NCBI GenBank assembly: GCA_008508345.1
Contig: QNGE01002731.1
Location: 1 to 64,000 of the forward strand
Length of the DNA: 64,000 nucleotides
Origin: Paragonimus westermani
Taxonomy: Eukaryota > Platyhelminthes > Trematoda > Plagiorchiida > Troglotrematidae
Reading direction: 5' to 3'
This document shows positions 39,607-53,000 of the stretch, piece by piece. The position numbers were made by a program, and so were the translations under genes. Position 1 is the first letter of the stretch; each line of letters opens with the position of its first letter. Below the pieces are notes generated by a model. It made no database searches. It was not told the origin of the DNA and saw only the letters and a list, made by a program, of their open reading frames with translations.

Positions 39607-42600
39607 ATTCTGTGGAAACATGAAGGACCCCATAAACCGTTGTTAGTGACCTTTCTATAACAGTTTATTACTGAATACAAATAGATGGTTGTAACAATTC
39701 GACAGTGAAAATTCAGAGCCTTTTTGAGTGAAACATTTCGACAGTTGAGTGCATGACCTATTCACGCTGCTGTATAACTTACACCTTCTTTTGTGAGTAA
39801 TATAATAGGACCCTTACGCTCGCGAACTGAAAAACAGGTCCCAATGCCATGAAGACGAGAAACCATAAGCGACCATTAGAAAAGCGCAACTGCACGTGTG
39901 TAACGTGTGGGACATATTTCACCTAGGTAAATGATGATGTACTGCTGTCCAGTGGGTCCGGATACACGTCGGTCATGCAAATTAGGGTTTCCGTCCACTG
40001 TTCTGTGTGTATAAACGTTGTATCAGACTTCACGCCAGAACAACTTACCAGCCCAAGCATCTTTTGTGACCATGACCAAACACGGTAATACCAATCCCCC
40101 GAACCTCACCTTGGACTACGCATAAAAGACGAACGATTTAATGTATAAGGCTTTAACGCCTAACATTGTTTTTGGGTTCCCACCCCACCTACATCTAGTG
40201 TTTAAACTCGTACAAAACTGGTCTTATTTTGACTTCAACATTCTAACCGCCAGTGGTTAATTTCATCCTTGATGTCATATACCTCTGACATTGTGCCATC
40301 ACATATTTCAATTGTCAAAATGTGGTCGAAACAATTAATCGACCGGATTAAGAAACCCACAGCCGAAACTCAAACACAGTTTCTGAATTACTAATACAAG
40401 ATAACCGAATATTGAGTATATTTCAAATTGGTGTCTCGGCTTTCGACAGAAATTTCACTAAAATTATTAACTGTAATATCAAAATGAAATTGGGACGCCA
40501 TTTTTTGCGGAAGAAAAACAAAACAAATTAATGAGCAAACCAAGAAGACGTTCAAAGTGTTCATTCTTCCCACTTTCGATAATACTTTCGTTAATGGCTG
40601 ATTCGTTAACAAACATTTACCTCGGCTGTCTGACTCTGAAGATTAAACGGTAAAATATGTAGGATACTTGGCTTTCTCACATACATGGAGATGGAAAGAA
40701 AACTGCTGTGATAAATAGTGTTTAGATATAGGAGTTATTGAAAAATGGTGGTCTGCAAGAAAACCTCGAGTTTCAAATGAACAATTCAAATTGCTTCATA
40801 TACACATCTTGATGACGTGCTAAGTAGCATTAGGAAAACTGTGTAACCCCACTGCTACCGTGGAAAAACTCTGTGTGCGTAACATCGTAGAGATGCTCAC
40901 TATGTGTATTGCCAGCAGTCAGCCAGTCATTTCTGATAAGTAAGCTATGATCATATATGAATGGTGTTCATTGTGAACCGCTCCCCAGTGATTTAAAACT
41001 TCTTCCATAAGGTTTGATCAAAACGAAAATTTCCATCTGATTCAGACGTCCGAATAGTGAGGTAACCTGTCGGAGTTAATAATTATTTACTGTGTTTTTT
41101 CAACCTGATCGGAGAATCTGGTCATTACTCAGGAGGAAAAGTGATTCAACCATCTTGCCCAATGATAATAGTCTGAGTTTGAAAACTAAGACCATTTATG
41201 CTTGGTGTTCAACTTGATATATATAACGGACTTTGAATCTTTTTGGCGGGTGTACAATTAGCATAACAAAAAGAAAAGTCAGAAATTGAAAGAAAACGTC
41301 GCAAATCTACAATATAGTTAAGGGAACGTGAGTCGCAGTTTTGATGGTGGACTTCCATCTACTCGGACACAGTTGATTGGGATGAGCCTATAGTAACGGC
41401 CGTCATTATAACCCATGTGTGTAGTACGGAAGAGGGACAATGAGTTTAAAGATAAAATCGTCGTACACGATTCCTCATTGACATTGACATCATGTGATTT
41501 ACACCGGTTAATTAATGCATTCCTCACTTATGCGATTAAAAAGTGAAGACAAAACACACGTCAAGATATTTTCTTAGTATGGCGCCTGTGAAACATTTCT
41601 TCCCTAACTTATTTCACTAGTACTGAGATCATCTCAGACTAGTTTTGTTAAGTGGACATTCTGCAGACATAAGGTGTGTTTAGTTACGGTAAGTATTTCG
41701 GGTTAATATGTCACTCATCCCAACGGTGTGAAATCCACTAAAGTCAGCCAGCATTTTTAAAGATTGGGGAGATATTGTGAACAGTTATAGGGGATAAGTC
41801 CTGTTTGCAGTAGATTTTACCGGATATTTTGGAGTCATAACACACTGGCAATGTTTACTTACAGCATTCTTTATTGTACATATTAGTAGGAACTTCATGA
41901 CGTTTAAAAAGCCACAATTTTACCAGCTCTAATCTAAAGATGTTAGTGTAATTTTCTTGTCATGACTGTGACTGAAAACAAAATCAACGAATCTGCAAAA
42001 CTGAAAGAAGTTAGTGCGATGACTGTAATCCACCTGGAATCAATGTCATATGTTCGTATCAAATTCGAGGTTGGTTGTAAGGAACGGTTTTGTTGATGCA
42101 GCTGCTCCATTTGTTTGGTGAAATTCTGGGTGGACAAACAAAAGCCTGGCATGAACATTCCCTGTCAATGAAACTTTCAGCTATGTCGTACATACAGTTA
42201 ATTTGCTATTTCAAGTCGATATGAGAAACTTTCATCTGGGGAGAAATGGCAGAGTGATGAGAACATTCGAAGGCTGTTGTCGCGCACAGAACCAGAAGAT
42301 GTGCACATATTTGTTGTAAGCATGCGTATGCAGAATAGAGATGTGTGAATACCGACTAGCGTTTTCTTTACATGCACGTACGGGCGATTCGTGTCTGAGG
42401 AAAATAGATTTTAGTACATTCAACTACCTTGAAAATCACTTCTATGAGAAAGGTGCTCCTTATCTGATGTTGCATTATATTTATATTACTTTTCGTTTTC
42501 CCTGCGAATTCAGTTCAGAAACAAAAATTGAAGTGTAGTACCTAGCGAGTTTTCTTTAGACACACTATTGCATTAACTGGACGCGCCCTAAATACACAGT

Positions 42601-45158
42601 CGATGAAGTGGAAAATACAAATATCCCGCACTTTTCGTTCTACTGCTGAGTTACATGAAGGAGTATAACGAACGATGCAGTTTCTAAATAGTCACACTGT
42701 TAATACGCTAATTTGTTTATCGGAGCTGCTATCTCGCATACTTCCAAAGTTACTGTTCACAGTTAACTCAAGTTGTTTGAAAACACATTATCGCAAGATG
42801 TCCCACAAAAAATTGTGCTGTTTTCCTCACTTTGACATCTTTGTAGATAAGCAAGTGACCCGTATATTGGTGATCATGTCACAAACTTGTCTCGTGATTG
42901 ATATATATGAATAAATCCATGAACATTCCATTGCCTCTTGTAAGAAGAACCTACTCAGAGAATGTGTTAAGAGGAATACTCGATATTTAAACGTAACTTT
43001 TCCCGGGGAAAGGGGCGGTAGAATCCGCAGGGTGTTTGCGGGTGTGTGGAAAGTGACTAGTCAGTAAGTCTTCGACATTGTATCCCATATTCAAAAAATG
43101 CGGTGTACACAACCAGTGATGCGTGTGCCAATTAGTTGAGCGATTACGGAATAAAAGCAACTTGCCTCTCACAAATATATCATCGATCACTCATCTTACG
43201 GACTCTGTCAGTTAAGGAACGATTCGGTCGCATTCTGAAAGTACATGAATGTAAGTCACGTTTCGTAAAAGTGACGGTAAGCAGTAAACCATAAGCTGCT
43301 CAGATAGACAGTATAACAGTTAATCAGTGTAAGTTACACAAGCTGATTCGATTCACTTTGACTCAAAAATGCACTACTACAGTTTCTATCACTGATCATT
43401 GTGTCTCCCTATAATCAATTTAAACTGAGTAAGAAGGCTGATCAAATAAAAAGACCAAGAAGGCTTGGTTGTGTTTCTTTACTGTAATTTCTATGGGTTC
43501 ATTTGAAAGTGTTTCCTAAAGTTGAACGGATGAGCAGTAATCTTTTCCAATAGATCTGGATTCAACAGTTCATGTACATTAGGAGAAGCATGTGCTCACT
43601 TGATTGAATTTCGTTTAACCTGATTTCAGAATACTAGTTTATCTATATACCCATTCCAACTGTCGATCCGTGGTCCACAAAGTCCATAACAATTCAGTTC
43701 GACACTGAACTAGACCATTGAATTTTAGAGAACTATACAAAGGAATGAATTTACTTAAACCCATCTAATTTTGAGACTGGAAAAATGAATAACGCCCAGC
43801 GATGGCGTAAATATACACAAGAATAAGGTACTGAGCTGAGTGTGCATTCATTAGTATGAAAATCAATTTTTTTCAAGAACTACGGTTTTATTATGGATTC
43901 CATCAAAATTTGCCCAACAAATCTTTTTTCGATGAACACAAAAATTTGATGCTTAAAACTCACAATTTGTTCAGTATCATCAACTTCTATTCGGTAACAA
44001 CTGTCTGGAATCAAGGTACTCATACACTCGTGAAACGTTTTCACTCACTGCGTCAAAAGAATTTTATTTCCAAGCTAGAGATGTAACCTGTTTTAGGATA
44101 AGTTTGATTGTTTCAGGTGAAGTCACTTGTTATACAAGTGAACTCATCATACTGGTTTGCAGCATTATAGACGGTTATGACAAATTCATGAGGGCGTGTG
44201 TCAAAATTTCACTTTCTCGAACCAAATGCATTTCCACGCCTGGGATTCCGCTGCGAACACAGAACTTCTGAATTAAGCGTTTCGGGCGGACAGATCCCTG
44301 TTGAACCCCACTGATTATCAGGCGGAATAATTTCCCCAGAAGCGGACACATACATCATATAAAGAAGGTTGAATTTGATGGTCGCCGCGCAGAGCTACCG
44401 CAGTGCTTAGACATTCTTGCTGGGAGCTGTATGCGGCAATCTATCAGATGTGCTACGCTGCCTCTATGCAGTTAGTAGCCACCACGCAGTGTATAACTTT
44501 GCCGTTTTTAGAGAAAGTCACACCGACTCTCGACAGTTTCCGTTGTGTTTGTCAGTTCAAGTTCGGGAGCGGTACCCACCACTAGGAGGAACTTGGAAAT
44601 TTTCGACCGTTCCTGTGAATGAACACATTTCCGAGCAGATATCTCATATAGGGGTTAGTCACTGACAACAGAGGGTCACAAATTTATTCGCAAACTAGAA
44701 CGGGGAATATCTTATAAGGGTCTCGCAGACTGGAACAGTTTGGCTTCACTTTATTGCGGCAGGAAATGCGACAGTAGTTGATGATTGCATATCACCGAAT
44801 GGCTTGTTGATTGATTCCTACAGCTCAGGTAATTACTGGTGTGATCCTCCTTCGTCACACACTGCAGGGGAATGCCCGTTGAAAACTTATGATCTTATGT
44901 TGTCTATCAAACTGTAATACAATAGGAACAGCCTTTATAAGAATGCAGCGCCAGCCATGAGCTCAGGTTAACTTTGATGGTTTATGTAAAGTAATCTTCT
45001 TACCGTTTGTCACCGATATAAATCGAGTTTCCTGAGACACAAATGCTACGCCCCTGATAGAACATCTTTGTCAATAAAATGCACCAACGTTCTGCTGGTG
45101 GTACACTATTAGAGAAGTCCGTAGTACACAAAGCTCCCGTCTTTGCGTTTACAACTGG
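39607..45158. other. no supported gene; possible repeat at 44.2-44.6 kb
   Basis: Most of this stretch shows no feature. Between about 44200 and 44620 the sequence is richer in G+C. On the minus strand it contains CCGCCCGAAACGC (about 44291-44279), which resembles the end of a hammerhead core, preceded by GGG that could pair with CCC as a short stem II. The 5' half of the core is not intact. A decayed retroelement terminus is possible. Confidence 0.3.
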
Positions 45159-45330
45159 CTAACTGAATCTACGCTTTAAACTGGGTGGAACTGTTCGCGA
45201 CCACTGCGTAATTTTTGAGGGAATAATTTTTTGATAAACGATTTTTCTACTCATAACAACTATCTTGTCATAGTCCAAAATCTCTTCCTGATTAGATTCG
45301 TTAGAATCTCGCAGTGTTTGCATGTATTCG
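45159..45330 (-). CDS. possible terminal exon, unknown product
   Basis: A 60-codon minus-strand frame encodes a polar segment with LRDSNESNQEEILDYDKIVV near its start and a basic end (PPSLKRRFS) at the stop codon. The acidic then basic composition is more protein-like than its neighbours. Splice sites are not convincing, and the length is well within chance. No family is recognised. Confidence 0.18.
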
Positions 45331-45341
45331 AAATGAACCAC

Positions 45342-46609
45342 ACAAGTTGAATAACGAACAGTTCCTCTAGGTTTCCCTTTTGCACGTGATTTGCTTGCTA
45401 CTTCGCTGTTTGAGATCGTATCAGATTTATGTGAAATGGTTACAAAATTAGATAAACCACAGTAATTTCGCTACACTTATCGAGATACTACGCTGAAGCT
45501 ATTTTATCAATCAGTCGTGCGGTTCACTCTGGATGTTCACTATACACTGCTAGGAAATCAATATTTCAATCCATGTAGAACCTATTTTACAGTTAAAAAT
45601 TGATGGTGCGAACTGGTAACATAATGCAGCACGATACAGCACGATCTTTTCTCCCCTCTTCTCACGGTGTTCACTGACAGCACCAACCAATTTATTTACT
45701 GTATGCTTTTAACCCGCTGTTCTGAAATACAATCACAGCTGCAACTCATCTCGTCAGCTTCACACCTTTACAACACCAGGCGGCAATGCAATAGGCACTG
45801 TACTCTGTTGTGTTAGTTATTATGTCAGATGTCAGTACCCTCTATAAATCCAGATAACTGTTTCTCGTGTTTCTTCTTATCTCCGTTAACGTTTTCGGTG
45901 TTGCATAAGATCAACTGGTGGCCAATGTTATTATAATGGGACATGTAATCGTTGTAGTCGGCTCTGCACAAAATCATATTTGAACAATATAAGATCACAA
46001 TTTGAACCTATTACATTTGCAGTTTTGTAAACCAGCTATCTACTGCTACGGACATTTGAAATGGTATTCTATCAAGCCATAGTTGTATGTGTAAAGCAGT
46101 TCTAGTTTTGTACAAAAATTCGGGAGTCAATGTAAACCTGCTGGTCATTTTGTTAATCTCAATTTGCTAACTATCAAATGCACAGCAATATAGACTTTGT
46201 TGTTTCAATCAATCCACCGTGTGCTCAAGCCCACGCCAATCAGCAAACGTATAAAACGAAATAAAAGTATGGAAACTAACAAATGTACGTGAGAATACCA
46301 TTGTGAGCATCATACAATCTGACGGACCACAGCATAATAGTGCGTAAATACAAAGTAACGAACCTATCGCGTTAGTTCTAATTTCTCTATCATTCAGTCC
46401 GTCTGAAACAATTGCGTCACAGTCACTAAGGTGGCTAAATAAGGATACTGGATTCAGAGACCTGCATTACACTCCCCTTAGTTCACTTTCAACGGAATAT
46501 GCACTGTTCAGTGAATGGTAAAAGTTTTGGTCATTATTCGAAAATTAACAGGAGATACGTTTTAATTCTAACACTACAGTTTTTATTTTAAAGCCCCATT
46601 GCAACAGTA
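45342..46609. other. no supported feature
   Basis: A 10-base word (CAGCACGATA) is repeated in tandem at about 45627-45646. Nothing else stands out. Confidence 0.4.
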
Positions 46610-47041
46610 ATGATATTCCATTACCGCGAATCGAAGCACATGTTTCACCCGTCTGCATCACTCCAGGTCAGGAACAATGTTGATCCATCGTTCATATTAG
46701 TTATTGAAGATGATGGTTTTGTGTGCTGTGTTGATGCACACAAAGAGGAACTGAAAGAACGGCTACATCACTCTCCGTCTTTCTGTCTGCACACAAAAGT
46801 CAGTTGTTGCCATATTCTATCAGCGTCTACCGCAGTGTACAAATGCAGACGCAGTCAACTCCAGTCGGCAAACAAGCTAAATGTGGACACTACCAGAAGT
46901 AGATTCAAGCAACCAGATCGCACGCACACAGCCGCGCACAAAAGAATCCAGATCAGAATGACCCTACAACGCTGCAACAGTAGGGTGGGCAGCTTGCCAG
47001 GCTTGCTGCAGGAAAACACATTACGCGTCCGACGAGCATGA
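46610..47041 (+). CDS. 143-codon open frame, unrecognised, in a GC-richer patch
   Basis: The frame starts at ATG and ends at TGA. The first part includes ILVIEDDGFVCCVDAHKEEL, which reads like a beta strand followed by an acidic turn. The second half is rich in Arg, Gln, Ser and Thr (TTRSRFKQPDRTHTAAHKR). From about 46830 to 47170 the DNA is richer in G+C and CpG than its flanks, and this partly explains the open frame. Length alone is about what chance would give for one of the longest frames in the window. No homologue is recognised. It could be a small gene, an exon, or a repeat-derived frame. Confidence 0.2.
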   Translation: MIFHYRESKHMFHPSASLQVRNNVDPSFILVIEDDGFVCCVDAHKEELKERLHHSPSFCLHTKVSCCHILSASTAVYKCRRSQLQSANKLNVDTTRSRFKQPDRTHTAAHKRIQIRMTLQRCNSRVGSLPGLLQENTLRVRRA

Positions 47042-50000
47042 CAGCAGCACTTGAAGTGTCAAGCCACTAGCCACAAATGTTAACCAATGCACGCGCGCAT
47101 AGGCTTACGTGTTGGCAGTGCATTCGGTAACGCCAAGGAACCAAACGAACACACCTGATGACTGTTATTGCGTGTCAATTAGGGTGACAGCATATTTTTT
47201 AAGCGGTGTAGCGATGGGTTGAGCTCGCATCAGGCGAACTGGCCTTTCACGTAGCGTCGAACATTTTTGGCTGCATTAGACCGTCTACTATTATGTGCAT
47301 GTGATCATCCGTGGTGGCGAGGTCACTGAGATCTATATAGAGGTATGGTTTTTGAGAAGTATCAACATTTTTAACGGTGCAACCTAAATATCTACCAGCT
47401 GACGCTCAAATGTGAACATTTCACTAACTGGAGCAGAAGATGAAGTGAAATGTCTCCTGCCAATTAGAGGGTTGTGAGCGATATAGAAAGGTCAATGAAA
47501 TTAACTCGGTTATTAACGTTTTCGTATACATACGTGAGTACACTGAGTCATATCGTTGTAAACTACTAAGACCGTATTTCTCATACGAAAACATCACTTG
47601 GGCCATTCCATAGAGCAAGGTTGTGTAATTTTGATCGCTTCCATATTACACACAGATCTACGGTTCTAAATGCATCCGAGTGAAACCAGAGTATAAAGGC
47701 TAGATTGATTGTGTTTAGACGCGCAAGCAAGCAGATATACAACAATTATTTACATCAAGCAGAATACATATTTACCAGGCTTAAAAATACAATACGCCAG
47801 CATGAAAATAAACTAATCGAGTCATAAAAAGTGATTGTTTTGTACCTCTTAAACGCATTGTTGAGATGCTTAGAGCAATTCGTAAGTAAAGCTACACGAG
47901 CTGAAATTAAGACCTACTCTCCATAGCTACAAAGCCGGAAACTGAGAGTGATCGTCAGTGGATTATCTGCACGGAACACTTCAGTGGATTAACTAACTTT
48001 CTACTACAGATACTGCCACTGCCGAAATGAGCTTCTACGATTATTGTAGTATGGTACATTCGATCTTGTCGTTTTTACCCAAAAGTGATCGATTTCGGAG
48101 TTCACTCACCACTTCCAGGGACAGCAGCTGACGCTATAACTGAAACAATGATGAAGATCTCCCAGTAGTGTCCGGTAAATTAATGACGATCTTTGAATGT
48201 GAAAGTGTGACCGAAGTGATCACAGTCATGACTAAACGTGAGGATTTGGCTTCCCCATGAACATCACTAAACGATAAGAAGCAACGCTTAAATATCCCGC
48301 ACCAGCCCCCACTGCCGCGATGCTAGAGTACATAGCCGATAGCTTGGGACGCTGTGTGAGAATGTTGATGCCGTAAAATTTGCCGCTGTTAGACTGAAGT
48401 AATTGCCGATAAGGATACGGGGAAGTGAATGTCGTAACGAAATTGTTTTATTTGACGCATTACTCAAATTCTATGTTCGGTTGTCTCTTTGTGAATAACA
48501 GATACATTGTCATCGAATGATTAAATTTAGACATATGTACTTTCAGTGACCAGCTACCATGCTTTCATTGTCTCCCACTTCCCAGTTGAAAATTAGCGCT
48601 TGTTTCACGATTGTGTGGCAGTTGAACAATGATGAGAGTGGCGGTGTTGACGAAGTTGGTAATGAAAAAGCTGGAATAATTCGTCATCACCGAAACCAGT
48701 CCCCTTAATATGATGGCAGTTGTTTTCAAAAAATGCGTACAACTAAGAAAATTGATAGAGGTGAGAGATTTTTGCCAGAAACCCTAGTTTAATAATATTT
48801 TGACGAGCTCCAATACACAAAGCTGTTCACTTTGTTAGATCACCGCTCCAGATAATAGGACCTATCAATCGAAAATGCGGGATGGGACAAACGTGATTTC
48901 TTGGTCAACGAAAATTATATAAACTCAAGTCTACATCGAATGACTAGTCAGCTACGCACGCTGTTATTCTAATGGTGAGATTGTTGAAAAATGTGACTGC
49001 ACACAGAGATGACATTGTGATTTAGTATGTCTCAGAATCGGTGAAGATCGTACATTTGGGTGCCATCCTAAGAAAAACTCAGAACGCTGGGCTCCGGGAT
49101 AATACCAACAGATTATTAGGACGGCCAATAAGGTTTGCAGAAGGTTACCTCAAATCACTGTTAGAGAAAAGAATGACAGTTAGGGAGGCTTGTGTTCCTG
49201 CTATCAGACGAAAGCTGGGGCAGTTTTTGCGCTCAGTAGAATATCACATCAGTTCGAAAGGTATCTTCAACAAAAACTTGCCAGTAGATGAAGTTCTCTG
49301 ATAATAAAATAGCTTGAGTAAACCAAAGATTTTAAAGTGTTCACCTGGGTTCAATACAAAATGAACAATAACCGGCAGTAAAAATTCCATATGCATAAGC
49401 CACGTTCTTTGCATCTGTTCGTAGTAACAGCATCAACAATGCGACACCGTTCAGGCAGAAGGAATTAATCAGAGAATATGCCAGTAGAGTCTGAATGTCG
49501 GCAACCCAAAAGTTTTCATTTTGCAAGGAAGGGTGCTGGGCACTTGTCTAGATGTGGAATGAGTTTAGACTCATATATAGCAATTGTTACAGATAGAAGC
49601 TGATTGTGTGCTCCTAGTGGGAATAAGGACCTCAAAAGTTCCGCGAAATAAACTGACCAAATGGACACTGCTACGAATATGCGTTTATGGTCAATTTCAC
49701 GTCTTGGACTGGTAAACTTGTGGCTGTATTTGGTTGTACGCTGGAAATAAAAGACAAACTACTGAGCAAACAGGTTAGGTATAAGAAAGGATTTAATAAC
49801 ACTAGTGAAGTCACATCACGGAAACGAAGTGCTCTCAATTTGATCGAAACACACATGAAAATGAGTAACTGGAACCAACGTCAACACAACTGAGCTAAAA
49901 ACATACCTCCCAATAGGGAAGAGTTGACACCAATCGTGTTTTGGGTCAATTATGAAGACTGACTTCAGTGTTATGACAAATCAGAAATAAATGAACCAAT

Positions 50001-50094
50001 GAAGCTACACGGCTGCGCTCAGTTCAAGCTAAAAGAGGACTAGTTTTCCACAATCGCGAAGGTAGTTTTTCATGCTCTTCTTTTCCCCATGTTG
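47042..50094. other. no supported gene; possible PLE N-terminal remnant near 49.0-49.3 kb
   Basis: A plus-strand frame at 49041-49301 encodes a helical segment (LLGRPIRFAEGYLKSLLEK) that could be the N-terminal helical part of the PLE whose endonuclease lies at 50.1 kb. The similarity is only general. Elsewhere in this stretch nothing is visible. Confidence 0.3.
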
Positions 50095-50429
50095 TTGCTT
50101 GTTTACAGTTGCGGTAGGGTTTACGTAGGCAGAACAGATCGACGAATATCTCAGCGGGTCGCCGAACTCATCCCGAAGTATTGAAACAATTGGTGATGCA
50201 CCAGGCTCAAATTGGTACACTGAGGGCTCGGAATCCAACGTCATCGATCACTAAACACCTCGTTGCGACAGGTCACAAAGTTGATACATCAAACTCATTC
50301 GAGTTACTGCTGCCTAATAGGATCCCAAAGTCAATAACGTTTTGCGAAGCGTTGCTTAACCAAACTTACCAGCCGATGTTATGTGCACGAAAGTGGGTGA
50401 AGCAACCTATCGGGTTTCCATGGTCGTGA
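50095..50429 (+). mobile_element. Penelope-like retroelement copy 3 (GIY-YIG fragment)
   Basis: At 50101-50148 the plus strand encodes VYSCGRVYVGRTDRRI, the VY..C....YIGRT..R signature of PLE GIY-YIG nucleases, followed by RVAELIPK (family: R..EHIPK). After a one-base frame change, the open frame to 50429 encodes NPTSSITKHLVATGHKVD, then FCEALL and LCARKW, ending in GFPW. These match the SSI.KHL..TGH.VD, F.EA, LC.QK and LPW C-terminal blocks. It is the best-preserved endonuclease in the window, with one frameshift and the stop in the expected place. No RT was found directly upstream, so it is a 3'-end fragment (5' truncation is common in PLEs) or a deleted copy. Confidence 0.82.
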
Positions 50430-51949
50430 TCACATAACATCTGCTGTGGTTGTAGTCGTGAGGACATCAGAACAAACAGTGAACGTAACAATCAAACAAT
50501 TAAAGAAAACTTAGCAACTTAAAAATACCATAAGAAATCTGTCCCCGATGGACATATGACTGGTCCATGTGGCAATTATTCACGAAAGCATGAATAAAGC
50601 TGCGTATTCAGGTTCATATACGACAGACTTCTTATATTCCTGTTTTGCAAAACACAGATATCTGATTCCAGCAAAATGATTCCTGAAAAGATTTGGTTGA
50701 TGAAAGAAGAAAGGCCACCCACAGTCTGAAAGTTGTGTAAATCCACGCAATCGAAGAGAGAGAAACTCATTAGCCTGATAAGATTAGCCGGTTGAATCAA
50801 GATAAAAAGCCGAAATTTCAAGATTATCAGAAGTCGGGTGTCAGAGTTTTGGCCAAAAAAACTTCCGCCCAAACAGACAAGTCCGTAGACGGTATTCTTA
50901 AGAGTCAACCCAATGCGTAAGACCAACCAGATTGAAAAGCAGAAACAGTGTACTCCACCAAAATAACTGATGATAGAGTAAACGTGGTAGCCCACACAGC
51001 GTCGGCCTAAGAGAATCTACTAGCATTGAATTCCATAATGGGGAATTGTATAGTAATCAACAGCGCTAACGTGTGGCATGGCGAAAATCGTAAATAGTGA
51101 CTCACGCAATGAAATCGAAGGCAAAACTTAGTGTCCGGTAAAATAGAAACGCAGTGAACGTCAAAAGTCAGTGTGTTTTTTGTGTGAAACATTGTCGTGA
51201 GGATATTTGTTCTTTGTATACAGAGCTATGCTAGTTGTGCAAAATAGTGTTTACGATCCGTCTAGCGTAGGAGTTGTCATTGGTACCTAACCATAAACAA
51301 GTTTCTTGTTCAGGCGTCTTTGTATACGTCGCACCAACCAGTACAGATATGTTTCTCATTTTCTGAAATTACTGCCCAGGTTCAAAATGTATGATGCATC
51401 GGAAATCGCTCAAAATAAATTCCACCGTTGTTTTCAACGCCCACCATCGTGATATTTCCACCGAATTGACAGACTCAACCTGATCACTGTGCTTGCTGAT
51501 TTATTAAATGCGAACGAAATTTTCGTGTCCACGATATTTTACTCCAAATGACTGGCCTTCTTCAAGTTCATTTCGAAGATCTACTGCTTTAAGTTCCTAC
51601 ATAACCTTTCCCAAGAAAGTCAAACACAAGTTAAGTGAGATGATTTCCATACGATTCAAGATTGCGAAGCCTTCTTAGGATGGTCACTTTTCAAACCAGC
51701 GCCTTATAGACGACGTTTGTTTCAGGCAAATTTACACATTTTTACGCAGAAGCAAATTGGGACCAGTATCAACTGGTTTGGGACGAATAGCTGAGACCCA
51801 GCTAGAATCCGAGATTATTGATCTCAATGACTTAAGACTGAACCATTACGAGTTAAAACCGGTTGTCGATAGCCTGGGTTTTTTTCGTTATATCAAATTT
51901 CGAATGTTCCGTCGTACCGACATGGGAAAAAACAGGAGAAGAGTAAAAT
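50430..51949. other. no supported gene; hydrophobic minus-strand frame at 50576-50995
   Basis: A 139-codon minus-strand frame at 50576-50995 is hydrophobic and Phe/Leu/Ile-rich (FCFSIWLVLRIGLTLKN). The plus strand there is purine-rich, which would generate such a frame by composition alone. No transporter or receptor motif is present. It is left as unsupported. Confidence 0.3.
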
Positions 51950-53000
51950 AAATATTCCCCCACTTCGTTGGCCAGAAACCTGGGTGAGTATGTCAACAAT
52001 CTGTTAACTGCACGACTTAGTAAAAATGAAGAAAAGCACGAAAACAACGGAAAGTTACGGATGGAGAGCGTCACTGACCACAACAAACTCCGATTCATTT
52101 AACATCCGTAGGTTCGCTGGCCATAGTTATCCAAGGCCTACCAAGAGTCCACAAGGAGGGCGTTCCATTTAGACCAATTTCTTGAATGGTCATCTCACCC
52201 TAACACTAGCTTTTTCGGTGGCTGGTAGTAGTTACCAATTCAATGCGATCGAAAATTACTTGTTATGGCCTGAAGGGCGAAATTTCAGTTTGTGAATATG
52301 ATCATAGATATCGCTGTGGGGCATAAAGTAACGGCGTCTTTTGACGCAAACCTGCTGTTCATCAATGTGTCAATTATTGAATTGACGAGCATAATTTTAA
52401 CTACGTATGTTTTCAGGATCACGAATTAAGGTTTCCTCCAGACGAGTTATGTAGATCGCGTAATCCGTACATGTATGCCGTACACTTTTGTCGAATGGAG
52501 CATTTTGCACACAGACTGATGGAGCTACGGTGAATAGCCTATTAGTACCAGTACTAGTATACACCTTCATGGGCTATCTTGAGCAGCGCGTCAAAGTAAC
52601 AGTGCGACAGAGAAAATTTTAAAGAAGAAACTTGGACGGAGTTTTCAGCATTTTCAGTTTGCAACCTCAGGTGAAACAGCTGCAAAGCCAACTGAACTCT
52701 TTCGACGAGAACGTTACATTGACGATAGAAAATGAAAGTGTGGATAAAATTGCACTGCTTGATGTTATGCCCAATTGAAATATAAATGGCTCTGTATCTA
52801 GAGGCATACACCACAGGTAACTTGGTTCTGCCAAGTTTCCTCCCTATTTCCTGGACACATGATCTTTTTCGCTCCTATTTCATAGAGCTCGTGAAATTGT
52901 CACAGCTGACAGGTTTACGAATAGAGAACGAATTCTTCGCGATACATTGATTAACAACGATTGCTCACTCCCGTTTATCGAGAAACATACTAAGGCAGCA
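51950..53000 (+). mobile_element. Penelope-like retroelement copy 4 (RT), second lineage
   Basis: Plus-strand landmarks in order: a helical stretch ending in TDHNKLR at about 52090; GLPRVHKEGVPFRPIS then a stop at 52135-52185 (PLE hallmark block); ASFDANLLFINVSIIEL at 52334-52384 (motif A, catalytic Asp kept, SLFTNVPI altered); NGAFCTQTDGATVNSLLVP near 52494-52550 (motif B; family: Q.DG.AMGSPL.P) followed by FMGYLEQR; NVTLTIENE and IALLDV at 52710-52790 (family: FT.E.E....FLDV); RAREIVTAD at 52884-52910; and FIEKH ending near 52985. Its hallmark residues differ from copy 1 (GLSKIHR versus GLPRVHKEG), so at least two PLE lineages have inserted here. Stops and frameshifts disable it. Confidence 0.82.

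Noticed and set aside
50576..50995. 139-codon hydrophobic minus-strand frame as a membrane protein
   Set aside because: The purine-rich opposite strand explains the hydrophobic composition, no family motif is visible, and the length is within chance.
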